A DNA stretch of 64,000 nucleotides, from contig NC_057790.1 in NCBI RefSeq assembly GCF_014905175.1, positions 16,270,469 to 16,334,468 of the forward strand, read 5' to 3'. This stretch comes from Aphidius gifuensis (Eukaryota; Arthropoda; Insecta; Hymenoptera; Braconidae). The position numbers were made by a program, and so were the translations under genes. Position 1 is the stretch's first letter. Each line of letters starts with the position of its first letter. The notes beneath the pieces were generated by a model. It had not been told where the DNA came from. It saw nothing but the letters and a program-made list of their open reading frames with translations, and searched no databases. This document shows, piece by piece, positions 49,226 through 62,011 of this stretch.

Positions 49226-52200
49226 ACGTCGTATTAATTCAAACACAAAACAGGGTATAGAGGGTGAATTTTTAGATGCACAGACTCCTCTGTGTGTTCC
49301 ACCTTCAACCCTCGGAAAATAAAAAAAAACGACACGAACTCCCACTATACTTCAGCCTAAATACAACAACGTCTCAGCCTTAAAGTAGAACCTCTCGAAA
49401 ACATTGTTAAAGGGAATATCATTTTTTAATATAAATTTACTTCAATAATTACAAGTTTAGGTATTTTTTTTTCTATAATTTATTTTTGGATGATTTAATT
49501 TGAGCTTTTATAATTTTATTTTCATTTTTTTCAAATTTGCAATTCTTTAAAAATTGACTTTTGTTTGAAAAAAAATTATTAAAATTTCAGAAATTTCATT
49601 GCATTGAAAACAGTCGTTTTATTTTTCATTATAAAATAACTTCAGTGCAGTTTACTGACCTTGAATAGCAAAACTTATTTTAGCAAAAAAAAAAAAAAAA
49701 TGAATAATTTAAGAATTATGAAAGTTTTTTTTTTTTCTTAATGTGATAATGTATTGATTACAATGACTTCTAGTTTTTTTTTTTGCTTAGTTGTCATTCC
49801 AGTATATGACATGTGTCAAAAACATTATGTCCTTACTTGTCTTGTCATAAAAATGAGGAAAAAAAAGACGCAAAATATTTGAATTTTCAATGCATGTGGA
49901 CATGAATCGTAAGATATTTTTTCAAATAATAAAGGTCGTAGATTTTCTCATTGTGCCATGTGGTACACTGCCTGGAAAGAGCATATGTTTTTTTTTTTGC
50001 CTCCATAATGCTTTCTTTTTCTTTTTATTTATTTTTTTATATTTTTCAGTAGTTTCATCATCCTTGTATTTTTTATCTCGCATCATGAGTTAAGTTCCCA
50101 ACTACCACACTCCCTTATGTCTTGCATCTTTTTCAACCCCTCCTGCTGCTCTTTACATTTCACAACAGGGTAGGTTATAATTTCAAAAAAGATAAACAGC
50201 TCTAGATTTTCTTTTTACTCTTTTTTATCGTATATTTTTATATTTTTTTTCTTTTGTAACGTCTCTTTTAACCAAAAAAATAATTCAAGTGAATACACGA
50301 CCAGTGATAGTCATAAAAATTTCTTGAGACATTTTATATTTTTTCCAGAGTTTGTTTAAAATTTTGAATGAAAAAAAATATATATAAATTAAGTAAATAA
50401 AATCTAATCGCAATTAAGAATAAATATACAAGTTATTAATTTGTTCATGCAGTTTTTTTTTTAACTTAATTCTTTTTTTTGCTTTCTGATAGTAGTTGAT
50501 AATTTTTTTTTCTCAACCAATTACTCAATTAAACCAATAAATTTACGCTTTTTTCATATATATATATTTGTATAGTGATTCTATAGTTCACTTTTCAACC
50601 AGACCTCATCGACTTATGTCCAAATGTTATATTTCATTTTGAAAAATCGTCAAAACAATTGATGACCAGACTGACCGCTTGAAATTACATAAAAAAAAAA
50701 AAAAGATACAAGATATATAAGCCAAAGAAATGAGTGAAAAAAAGTAACGTAAAAATGTAACAGCAGGGAGATAATATTTGATTTTGAGCTTATCATTAGT
50801 TTGTCAATTGTCTGGGTATGATAACTACTACATGAACTTCAACTCCATTTGTATATTTCAATCTCTAATTAGCCTTTACATTCCCACGACTTAATCACCA
50901 TCAATATGCAAAAGATAAAAAAAGTATGAGTGTAAAATACTTTGTGTTAAACTTTCTACACTCTGAGATGTTAATTTACCACTTTTTACTTTTTTTAAAC
51001 TGAGAATCGAGGACAAAACACTACAATTTTAATGTGAAAATATATTTTTTTCATTTCATGTTTTTCATATTTTCTTTGTAATAAAATTATCCAGTGAATG
51101 GAAGCTAATTTCAAATGACATATTATGATTATAGTGGAGTAGATATGTTTTTTTTTTTTTTCAAATGACAACGGTAACAACCCCTAACGGTCTATTATTT
51201 CACCCTGTGTGCAGCGACCTTCTGTATCTACTGTAGATACAGGGTAGCTAACCGACCCCTAAAATAATATCTTTACATTTACATATAAATATATTTTTAT
51301 ATTTACAATGTGTTTTCACCCTTTAAGTTGCTACCGAGTGATGGTAACAGTACCGGACGCTGGAACCCTTATGTAATTTATCAAAACAAATTCGTTAACA
51401 AGAGATGATTCAATTGAAACAAATCAAATCATAATTTACCCTTATTCAATCTCCAGCGACCCTTATTTTATAAAACACTTTCTCGCTAGTAATTTAAAAA
51501 ATGAGCCGAATAATTAACCTCAATTATTAAACATAAAAAGAATTTATTCTACATAGCCAGTAACGATATAAATATAATAATTATTAATTATAAATTAATG
51601 AGATAAAAATTGAAAAAAAAAACAATTTAAAGTTGATGACACTATTTCAAAATGGTTAATTTTTATAACATAAAAATCTTTATGAAATCTCAAGTGTATA
51701 CTTGAACATCAATACAAGTTCAAAGGATCAGTTTAAAGATACAAGGATGAATTATCATCATCATCATCATTTTCATATATGCACCTATGACATTAATGTA
51801 TTATTTAAAAAATTTCTCGTGAACTGTGACAAAAGTTTTATGCAACAATGTAATAACAATAAAATAAAAAGTTCCATTGCAATGTTCAAATTCCATGTAA
51901 TGTCTTAAATGAAATAAATTTTTAAATTGTATATAAAATAATAAAGATATACATTCATTAAAAAATTTTAATTATATTAAATTATTAATTTCAAAATTGT
52001 CAATTTTCAAGCATAAAAAAAATGTTGAAAGCTGTTATTAATATAAAAAAATGATTATGTATGATGAACCTCGTATAAAATATTACCCTTGCATTGTTGA
52101 CACTTAGTATATAAATAAAAAAAAAAATATATAGATATATGTTTTATTGCTTAATAAGAAATGCATGTAACCAATATAATCGATGAACCGTATATACCAC

Positions 52201-52859
52201 TCGTAATAATATGCAAAATAAGGTTATAAGTTACCTATCAATCAAAGTTTTAGCATTGAACTCAAGTCTAACGTGTTTTGCACTTAATACCTGTTTTATT
52301 GGTTTCTCTTTCCTAACGCATAACAAGTCGTATACATAAGTAACCTAACGCACTCTGTACACCAGCGTAATGACACTGTTTTACTATATATTTTTCCAAT
52401 TAATCATTGACGTAAGATGTTTTTTTTTTTATCTTATTTTTTTGCTATATGAATATTAATTTGTTATACATCTATTTTATATATTTATATATGAGAATTA
52501 TCACGTGATAAATAAATACATTGATAGATCAAATGAATTATGAAAAATTCATGTAAATTTGTGGAATTAATATTTACTTGTGTATATATCAAGTTTATTC
52601 AAATAGATAACAAATTTCACCCTCTTATAATGTGAGTATAAAATTGGGGAAAAGGGTGAGAGCAAGTAATCATGTATTTTCTCTAGTTCATGGAAATTGC
52701 AAGAGGAAAATCCCCTACATCTTTTCCTGTCCAGCTCCTGTCTTCGTAAAAGTCATGCCCTGTTCCGGTTTCCGGAATACATTTTTTTTCTCTCGCGACA
52801 AGATTTACGGATAGTTTGTTTCTTTTTCTACATTTCTTGCATCACAACTATACAAACAA

Positions 52860-53574
52860 AAATAGTAAATACACTTGAGTTTAATAGATGAATACAGTAA
52901 AAAGTATTTGTTAATAATACTTACTTATTTATTTTATCATGATGTCTATTAAAAGTAGAAAATAAATATTAATATTTTAGCAAAGCGTTTCATTATTGTT
53001 TTTTTTTTTTTTCAAATTTATTTTTGGATAATTGACTATATAAGTACGATTGACTGTACGAATAAATACCTTTTCAACTACATAAAATGACTAAACGAAT
53101 AATTGCAGTCAAATAATTTCAATGACTGTGATGATTACTTGAGAGTATACCAGTAAATATATCCTGACTACAATTTGACTACGAAAAATATGACAGCATG
53201 AAATTATAGTTGTACACTAGTGACAAGCTTCTTGTCTGTTATTTTTGAATATATATATAATACATGCAATATATATATTTATAAAAATGTGATAAGAATT
53301 TAGTTGACAAAATATGCATGTGTCTGTGTATATATATGCATCGATGGAATTTCGTGATTCTTATACAAATGTAAATGTTTATAACAAGTCTATATGATAA
53401 TAGAAAATAATAAGATAAGTAAAAAAAAAAATCGTTGTTATTCGAAGGTTTGTAAAAATTATAAATATTTGATGGTTTTTTATATAAAGTCGGCATGCCA
53501 TGATCACACAGAAAAGTTTTAAACGAATGAGTGAGTCAAACATTTAAAAATGGTAGGGGTATCAGAAAATAATC
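52860..53574 (-). repeat. 0.7-kb repeat, copy 2 (inverted relative to 41568)
   Basis: This is the reverse-strand copy of the repeat at 41568-42294, about 10.6 kb away. It ends at CAGAAAATAATCC, after which the two loci diverge. High similarity over about 700 bases suggests a young mobile element copy or a recent segmental duplication. Confidence 0.8.
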
Positions 53575-55589
53575 CTTTAGTTGTGAAGCCGACGCTCAAA
53601 ATTCCGTCGGCGGTATCTTTTGTGCAAGAAACTGATCGTTTTCATTGCCTCTTTCTCTTCTTGCTTCCATTTAACCCTATATCGTACAACCGACAAACTT
53701 GGATTTTGTGTGTATATGACTATGCGTGTATATATCGAAACACGAAGTAGAAGTTCGATGATGTCTATAGAAACAGAATATTGTGAAGGTATAAAAATCA
53801 CCCTCTTTTCTCTTCATTCCCATTGCCTCTCTTCAAATGTTCTGCACCATCATGAGTTTCTCAATCTACCTTTCGTCTTCTCGTCAACATCCCTCAACTT
53901 CTTTCTAACTTTATTTCTTCTTTTTTTTTTTTTTATTAGTATTATATTTTTTTTTTCATTTTTTATTATTTTTATTTTTATTTTATTCGTCATTCGCCAA
54001 CATACAAAGTATCAAAATTCAAGCACACATCAATCTTACGTCAAACACAAACGGGAATTACTAGTAGTCCATCGCGTAGTATAAATACCAATTCAAGAAT
54101 TTCAACTTATTATTTATTTATTTTATTTTTTATTATATATTTTATTATATATATATTTATAACCACATACAAAATTGCCATTATCATGAATTTTTATATC
54201 ATAAACAACGACAAAAATTCAGTAGCATTTTTATTTTTAAAACTCAGTATAAAAATTTAAGTCATCTTTTGTAAACTGTTCTTGCGATTCTCTTGTTTTG
54301 TAAATTTTATAAAAAATGCGCTTGCATGTCAACTTTAACTTTATAAAAATTTTTATAAATAATACTAATAAATAGAAAAATGCACTTTTATATATAAATT
54401 TTTATCATAAATATTTTGGCAAAGTATAATACAAGTTGTTCGAGTCTGTTAAACTCGACCGTGTAAAAAATAAAACAAAAGTCCTATTATAAAAAATGAT
54501 CATACAGTTGCTGAAGCAACTGTGCCTTCCCTGCGGGGGGAATTTTAATTTCTTCTTTAATATATATCGAAATTCGTGACTACAAATTTATTTCATTCTC
54601 TATCGTTACAATTATTATTGTTACAACTAAAATTTATTTAATTTTCATTCATTTTGCTTCTTCCTTCTAATGGGTCATCTCCATGTCCAGAATCGCTTTC
54701 TTCTAACCTTATAAACTCTCCGTTTTTATTCATTTTGTTGTACTATGATTTTAGCCTGTCAATGTTAAATATTTATTACAAAATTGTCGAGTTCGATTGT
54801 ATATTTATTTTATTTACTTTTTTCTCTCGGTTGAATCAGGATTTAACGTTTTAGTTGTTGCTGAAGTCGTCGTTATATTTTTAATTTTTTTATATATTCA
54901 TTTATTTTCAATTTCTTTAATGCTATCACATCACCCTTTTTCCCTAGAAATTTTCTGCCTCTTCATTCCATAAAGTTAGTTCAATCTAAAATATATTTCC
55001 TTTGGTAAATTAATTATCTTTGTTTAGTTTAATCAAACTTTTTTTCATTTAAATTTTATTTTACTTCATATAATCACTGTCGTCTGCTAATGTATAATTT
55101 AATCTAATCAATAATATCTAAAGAACAATAGTTCTTTATTTTAATAACCGTCCTGACATTGCATATATAAATTCCACTTTATTTATTGCTATTATGATTG
55201 CGATGATATCTAAATAATGTCATTATTATTATTGAATAGTTTTCTTTTTTTTTTTTCGCTAAAATTATTTTGCCTGCAAATGAATTAACTGGTAGATGTA
55301 CAATTTCTTGTATTTTTTTGATCTCGAAATTAATTTTTGGTATATTTTCATTTTCCTCATCGTCATCGAATTTTATATTAGCTTCTACTGGTATCATTAT
55401 TTCTTTATTATTTATTGATGGGTATTGTTCATTAATTTTTCTCACTAATTCTCCAGTGATCGTATATATTTTGTTTAACTTGAATATTTAATAATTTATC
55501 ATGTTAATAATTTTTTTTTAAATCTTTTTGTTGGAAAATCTTGTTGTTAAATAAGATTTTTCCATGATATTTTGCTATACTTTTCTTTT

Positions 55590-56040
55590 TTGTTTACTCA
55601 TATTTTCCTAATATTTTCTTATAATTATCGTATTTTTCTTTATATTCAGTGATTTTTCTATATTTTCGTTTATTCGTTTATATATTCTTTATTTTTCTTC
55701 ATTTTCCATATTCATCTTGTTTAGATTAATTAAGGGACTTAGAAAATTTTCGGGAGGGGGGGGGCATAATTGATATGTTTCCTTATTTATCGTTTTTTTC
55801 TTTATATTCAGTCACTTTTCTATATTTTCCTTTATATTGACCGATTTTTCTTTGATATTTTCCTATATTCTCCTTTATATTTACTGATATTTTCCCATAT
55901 TTATCGTTTTTTTCTTTATATTCAGTCACTTTTCTATATTTTTCTTTATATTTTCCATATATATCGTATTGGTTAAGATTATAAGGGACTTAGAAAATTT
56001 TTTGGGCGGGTGTCTACCATGGTTGGGGGGGGGGGGGTCC
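55590..56040 (+). repeat. T-rich minisatellite with G-runs
   Basis: The unit TTCTTTATATTCAGTCACTTTTCTATATTTTC recurs with variation between 55630 and 55960. The phrase AAGGGACTTAGAAAATTTT occurs twice (55732, 55983), each followed by a G-rich run. One run is 9 G (55756-55764) and the other is 13 G (56025-56037). Confidence 0.6.
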
Positions 56041-56229
56041 AGAAGAAAAGCGAAAACAATAGGAAATTAAAATTCCCTAAAAAAACAGTTGTCATCGATA
56101 ATTGTGAGAGAGAGATAGATAAGATATGTGTGAGTGTGTTATACATTATCTTTTCTTTAAAAAACAAAAAAAGGGTATCTTTTGAGGTGTTTAAGGCAGA
56201 TATTTCCTGGCGTAGGCCAAGTGCGTAGT

Positions 56230-56445
56230 TCACATGGTCTATACTAGATTATATTTGCCCCAAACACCGGAAGATACAGAATGAATAAGCCATTCATGTT
56301 AACTAATTTTCCTACGACAACTATAACATCTGAATAGGGTCTGCTCAAAGGCGCAGAGAAGCAATACTGATTTGAACTCGAGACCACAAGCACTGTAGGC
56401 AGGGCTCTTGTCAACTTAACCATCAGCTCACTGGATGAACTCAAA
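56230..56445 (-). mobile_element. tRNA-derived SINE
   Basis: On the minus strand an RNA polymerase III type-2 internal promoter is visible. The A box is TGAGCTGATGGTTAAGTTG (56430-56412) and the B box is GAGTTCAAATC (56379-56369), with about 32 bases between them as in a tRNA gene. The intervening CCCTGCCTACAGTGCTTGTG does not fold into a normal anticodon arm by eye. A roughly 120-base non-tRNA tail follows. This is the layout of a tRNA-related SINE rather than a working tRNA. The exact ends are uncertain. Confidence 0.55.
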
Positions 56446-57479
56446 AAATAATTATACTTTATTATTGATTTGAAAAAAAATCTAACTTAAATTTAAACAA
56501 AAGTGTAATAAAAAGTATATTTTTAAGGGCTATACCATTTAAATTTTTTTACCATGACTGATTGTAAAATTTGTATTAAAATATGGATAATATATTAACT
56601 AATTTTACTGATAAGTTTTCCCGAAAAGTTAATGATTCTACCACAATTACTGTTCGAGCATAAATAAAAATTTTTAAATAGAAAAATTAATCCCCAGTTT
56701 TAGCAAATATTTCAAAAAATAAAGATATATTTTTTCCTCTATTTTTCTGACAACTATATATATATATGTAATCCATAATGCGTTCCTGCTAATGATGATG
56801 ACACTCTTGTTTCCTAAGAAAAAAAAAAAAAAAAGCACAGGTCATTTTTCAAAACGACCAAGTTGTGTCTAGGTTGGGAAAAAATAAGAAAAAAAAAAAT
56901 GAAAAGAATAAAAATAAGTTACTTTACTTATATACTTATATATACTTCTATATATATATGCAAAAGCTAATGTACATAATGGCTCCTGAACCATTAGACC
57001 AGGAAGGCCAGAACGAACAAAGATAGATAAATTAGATGATCACAGCATATATCTTGAATTCGAACATCCACCCCATCACATTTATCTGTGATCTTAATCA
57101 CTGAAAATATGATTATGATCAAGCAATTTCATTCTCATCATCAACGTAGATTATATACAGACTTTTGCATGCACCCAGTATTATCATTGTGAATGAACCA
57201 ATGTCAAAATTCAATATTTTTTTAATTGTTTCAAAATAAAAATACAATTTTAAATCCAAAAATTTAATTAAACAAGTTTAATATTTTGTTTTAATATTAA
57301 TATTCACTTCTTGATGAGAGAAATTAAATGTTAAATCAAATTTCAGCTTAAAAGTCATGAAAGAAATACATTTAAAATTTATTAATAAAAAATTATTGCA
57401 TTTGAACTTTTAAAATTATAATTTTTCGATGCATCCCTTTGTTGCTGACAACGATATCTTATATAGAGAAAAATTTGGA

Positions 57480-57552
57480 TTGCTAAAGTAATCCCGAAGC
57501 GACGCCAACCCCTGCCACGACCGGAAGCCAACGAACATCTATCTTTTTATAA
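57480..57552 (-). promoter_or_regulatory. candidate core promoter, minus strand
   Basis: TTATAAAAAG (57552-57543) is a good TATA box. It is followed at the right distance by an unusually GC-rich stretch (GGCTTCCGGTCGTGGCAGGG) in a very A/T-rich setting. It points toward rn. Confidence 0.3.
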
Positions 57553-57956
57553 GGCAATGCTTTTTCTACAAACAGTGAGTCTCTGCACTTCCGTCATACA
57601 TATATATATACCCAAAAATATTTTACTTTTATAATGAAAAAAAAAAGAAGCGTATAAAATATTTTTTTTTTCACTCAATATTCGTTGATTTTGTATAATT
57701 ATTTTATTTTTTTTTTCATCATCAAGTAATTCATCAAGGAGTATGTAAAATTTTTTTTTCGTGACATGTATATTTTGCTAATTTTAAATGAGGAGAAATG
57801 AATTTAAATAATTGACAATGTTTATATAAAGAAAGAGGCTTCCTGATGGGAAAAAGGCAAGGGATTTACGAAATAGCCACATGTCATTTAGAATCAAATT
57901 AAGTTTGTACGTATGGTGAATAATTAATTAGCGATGTCAGAGAGCAGGCACTTACT

Positions 57957-58085
57957 TAGAAACCAGAGAACAATTGGTATACGCGAGTAGTTTACAGGGA
58001 GTCTAGTTGTTGGGCCGGGGTTAACATCACTTCTCCAATGGGTCAACCCCTGGAGTTCATAAATTAACGAAACGTATATATACGC
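57957..58085 (-). other. candidate noncoding leader exon
   Basis: A strong donor (TTTCTAA|gtaagt at 57955) closes a GC-richer block that includes ACCCCGGCCCAACAACTAGA. A/T-rich TATATATACG lies at the 5' side near 58080. The longest frame inside is only about 11 codons. This is the expected look of a first exon plus promoter for a minus-strand gene such as rn, 19 kb upstream of the rn ATG. Without transcript data it is tentative. Confidence 0.3.
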
Positions 58086-59662
58086 ATATATAGGCACGTG
58101 ATGTCGAAGACGGCTCTATTCAAAGTCATTTAAAAATTATTAATTTAATTCTTCACAATTTTTCAATACAATTTTAATTTATAAATTAATATGATTTTTT
58201 AAATTTATTCTCTTGGAAAATAATGTTGACTGTTCACACAAATCAAACTGTTGATTGCCCTCGGAAAAGAATGTCAGGCTTTATGAAAAAAAAAAAAAAT
58301 TTATGAATAATTTTCAAGCTTGAACAGTAATTTTTGTGAAACTATAAATTTTTTGGGAAAAATTATCAGCCAAATTAGTAAATATTATAAATATTTTACC
58401 ACAAATTTTACTATCAGCCATAATAAAAAACTCCAAATGGTACAATATGGTTTTTAAGACTCTATTTTTATTTTACTTTTGTTTATTTTTTACTTGAAAT
58501 TAACAGACCACGTATCAGACGATGTAATATGAACAAATTAACAGAAGAAAAAAAAAAAAACAAAAAATCAAGACCTGTTTGTAAATTAAAGAGACTATAT
58601 TGTTATATTTTTGGTAGGTGAGTAATTCGTTTTGCTATTTCATCGATAGATATTTTAAATCCACATCGTGTAGATAGCTTGTCAGAAAATTTCAACTAGA
58701 AAATTCTTTGTAAAAAAAACTCAACAACATTGTGCATCGTAATTTTCAAAGAAATACAACTTCATACGCAACCATCAGAGGTTGATCATTAAAAATTTTA
58801 TAGGCAATTTATACTGTTCAAGTAAACGAATATAACGATTAAATATTCTCATTTACGATCAATGGAATAAATTAAAATAAGAAATTTGAAAGTATTTTAA
58901 CACACTTTTTCAATGAATAACGACAGATTGTTACATATACTATATATAAAATAAAATATAGAAATAATTTTTCAAAGGTTAAAAAATATATATAAACAAA
59001 AAAAAAACAAGATAAATTATACGCATGTCTAGTGTCACGGACAAAAACAATCAGTAGTTTAACTACTGTACATATAGTTTCAAGGTTTTTTTCATTTGGT
59101 CATCATGGCTTCCACTATACTCAATTTTACAACTTGCAAATATGATCTCAATCATTAGTCAGGCATCATCTACCACCACCCATTTTACATTTAGCTACCT
59201 GCTGCAATCTGATTATCTCTGGCATGACGATGAAATTATTTATGTCTTACAGTCTAGTCCTTGGACTTTAGATTCATCTCAGCATCAAAATACCCGCCCA
59301 GTGTATGCACGCAATCTTTCGTACCATATATACTCTCCACGTCGTCCCAATGACATTCGTCTTTCTACCCTCATATTGCTCTGCATGGCAACATAATTAA
59401 ACCACATCCAAATACACCAAATTCATTATAAATATAATTTTTTGATTATATTTTTTATTTAAATCAACATAATATATTATCTATAAAAATTCACTGTTAT
59501 TATTTTTTCAAGACAAATTGCGTGTTGGTTTGAGATAAATTATGTACTCCGTTATATTTTAAAATTCAAAATTATTCACAGTCTACTCTATCGACTGAAG
59601 AAATTGATGATGATTAATTATCGACTGGCAGCTCAGTGCTTGTGCTATCTAACTAGCTGATC

Positions 59663-60118
59663 AATAAATTTTAAATTTGTAACTATTTGTTAAGTTAGGT
59701 CCAGGTCAATGTATAAATTTCTTCACTAAATCCAATTGAACATAATTATTTTCAACGACCAACGAAAACTATTCATGTAATTTTGACGTTACCACAATTT
59801 TATGTTTATTTCAAGTAATTTTATGATATATATATATTTTTCATTTTTAGGAATGTGATTATTGCAAAAATAAATTTTAAATTTGTAACTATTTGTTAAG
59901 TTAGGTCCAGGTCAATGTATAAATTTCTTCACTAAATCCAATTGAACATAATTATTTTCAACGACCAACGAAAACTATTCATGTAATTTTGACGTTACCA
60001 CAATTTTATGTTTATTTTTTTTTCTTTTTCAAAGTAATTTTATGTAGTAATATTATATCCACTGATATATATATATTTTTCATTGATGCACGCACGGTAG
60101 GAATGTGATTATTGCAAA
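59663..60118 (+). repeat. 206-bp tandem duplication
   Basis: Copy 1 (59663-59868) and copy 2 (59869-60118) both start AATAAATTTTAAATTTGTAA and share TTAGGTCCAGGTCAATGTAT and ATTTTGACGTTACCACAATT. Both end GGAATGTGATTATTGCAA. Copy 2 has extra bases (a T-rich insertion near 60018 and about 20 bases before the shared end). The close identity suggests a recent event. No gene is visible in it. Confidence 0.9.
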
Positions 60119-60402
60119 TAACGGAAGTCACACTGAATTATGATGATGCGATTCAGAAGAATAAGAACTGGACCTGTGGTTTTTCAGATGAAATTTATAT
60201 TATTTTTTATAATACTACTGTGTATAGATGCTAAGTAAAGAAATAACTTCAGTATCCAATTATTTTGTATCGATAAAAATGAGTGGAAAATGACTCTTGA
60301 GGTTTGTGATTTGATTATTGATAAAGACAGAGCGAGAGAAAAAGAAGAAGATGAATAAACAAAAAAAAAAAAATATACTGAAAAAAAAAAAAAAGTACTT
60401 AC

Positions 60403-60446
60403 GCAACGGGTATAATGAGGTTCTCGCCACCACTATTAGGATGCAT
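60403..60446 (-). CDS. candidate alternative first coding exon
   Basis: An ATG at 60446 opens MHPNSGGENLIIPV followed by two bases of the next codon, at a consensus donor GTTGC|gtaagt. The block is GC-richer than its flanks and has the same orientation as rn. It leaves phase 2, which none of the five rn exons accepts in frame. Spliced to the acceptor before the rn start, the frame would end as a short upstream ORF. It may belong to an exon I have not seen, or be a leader exon with an upstream ORF. Confidence 0.35.
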
Positions 60447-60810
60447 GAATGAAGGTAAAAATGTTAAATAAAAAAATAAAATAAAAACAAAGAGAGAGAG
60501 AGAGATGGAAAAAAGAATGAATTGAAGATGCAAGTGATGAGTTCATATAATACAAAAAAAAAGAGATAGAAAAGCAAACTGGCTCCCTGCAGGATATTGG
60601 AAATACTTGGATGCTGTTGAACATAAGCTATTTAAAGTCGGCAGTATTATAATCGAGTCTCGGACAACCAATAAAATAAAACTGCCTGGTAAAAGGAGCA
60701 ACCTCGGTTGAGTACTGCTTTAAATATATATATATTTTATTTCACTTCAAGTGAAGGAGATGATGATGATATTGATGGTGAGGGTTAGAATATATATAGA
60801 CGACATTCAT

Positions 60811-60921
60811 CTACTTGAAGAGGTTCCGGTCGGAAGTACTCATTGGAAAATTTGGTGGGACAATATCAATAATTTTTCTCAATATGTGAGAAAGGATAAA
60901 TAAAGATGCATTTAAAAGTTG
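60811..60921 (-). CDS. terminal coding exon of an unidentified gene
   Basis: A strong acceptor (TTGATTTTATTTCAG) opens a 36-codon frame reading QLLNASLFILSHILRKIIDI, then VPPNFPMSTSDRNLFK and a TAG stop at 60811. A poly(A) signal AATAAA follows at about 60735, so this looks like a real last exon. The sequence is hydrophobic/amphipathic and then polar. It can follow the exon ending at 62012 in phase 0 across an intron of 1,090 bases. The end is loosely like the C-terminus of takeout/juvenile-hormone-binding proteins (helix, then P...LF), but too little is present to assign a family. Confidence 0.4.
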   Translation of the reverse strand, partial: QLLNASLFILSHILRKIIDIVPPNFPMSTSDRNLFK

Positions 60922-62011
60922 CTGAAATAAAATCAAACGAGCAAAAATGTATATATATGTATATAGATAAAAACTAGTTGCATTGGAGAATTTCATTTGA
61001 TTTTTTTTTAAATTGGACTTGCAATTAGAAAATCAATCTAAAATATTGTGGCTGTATATCATAGCCTTACTTATAGAATAGAAGCTTTTTTTATTCCTCA
61101 TTGTTTTATACAAGTTTCAGGTGTTTACTAATAATATTAGATAATAGAAATTCAATTTTTCTTAACATTCCACAAAATAAAATTAGGAGTTCTCCAGATA
61201 AAATAAGCTCAAATCCATTAAATGGCAGTTACTTTTTTCTTTTATTAGCAAATAAAAAAATGAAAAATCCTTAGAACAAAAAAAGCTCCAATTTGTGGAT
61301 ATTATATCCCCTTTTGACATAAATTTTTAACAATCACAAGTACTTTTCATTTTTATTTCGAGGTTTTTGGTGGTTAGGCTAACGAAAAAAAAACATATGA
61401 TTCTATTTAAAAAATGACATTCATAATTTGGATGCTGACCAAAAAAAAAAAATAATAATAACAATAATAATAATAATAATACTCCCTCTTTTGAACTCTA
61501 AAATTTACAGTATTTAAAAAGTCTATCATTTATTTCGTAGATAATTCAAATGTAAAACTAAAATAAATAGAAAAATTGAGTAATTAATGAAAAAAAAGAT
61601 GATATCATTATGTGAACTATTTACAATTTTAAAATATCATTTAAAATTAAAAATTTCATTGAGTTTTTAGGCAGAAAAAAAATAATATTATGTGTGGAAT
61701 AAAATAATTGCCTGTATATATAGAGTGGGCCAGTCGCCGTCGTGTCTGGTAACTTTTTTTTTGTGTCATTTTTCGACGTCATCGGCAGATCCACCCCAAA
61801 CTTTCATAGCATGTCTATCTTGCTAGTTTCCGTTTTGCTCTTTCCACTTTTTCCACTACCTACTTTTGCCTTGACAATGTCTACTCGTTGAGTTGTCTTG
61901 TGGCAGCCTCAGTTTGCCTCTCCTCAACCCTCAGCTTGATAGCCACGATATCTCTCTATCCATGAACAAAAAAAATAAAAAAAGTTGCACCATCTAGCAA
62001 CTGACACTTAC

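Larger units (their letters stand above)
39020..57400. other. upstream region of rn, mostly empty
   Basis: Between the rn start and the 57.5-kb promoter candidate I see the GC block at 40.1 kb, the inverted-end element at 42.3 kb, the two inverted 0.7-kb repeats, the T-rich minisatellite and the SINE. The stretches 43.8-46.4, 47.5-49.1, 49.3-51.1, 51.3-52.8 and 53.6-55.6 kb hold only A/T-rich sequence and microsatellites. GC-richer patches at 45.1-45.4 kb and 53.58-53.88 kb are unassigned. Confidence 0.5.

Noticed and set aside
53620..54084. 154-codon plus-strand ORF
   Set aside because: The second half is poly(T)-derived and the first half overlaps open frames on both strands; no recognisable family.
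59142..59396. 84-codon plus-strand ORF MISIISQASSTTTHF...
   Set aside because: Composition is somewhat coding-like but no family, splice site or start context supports it.
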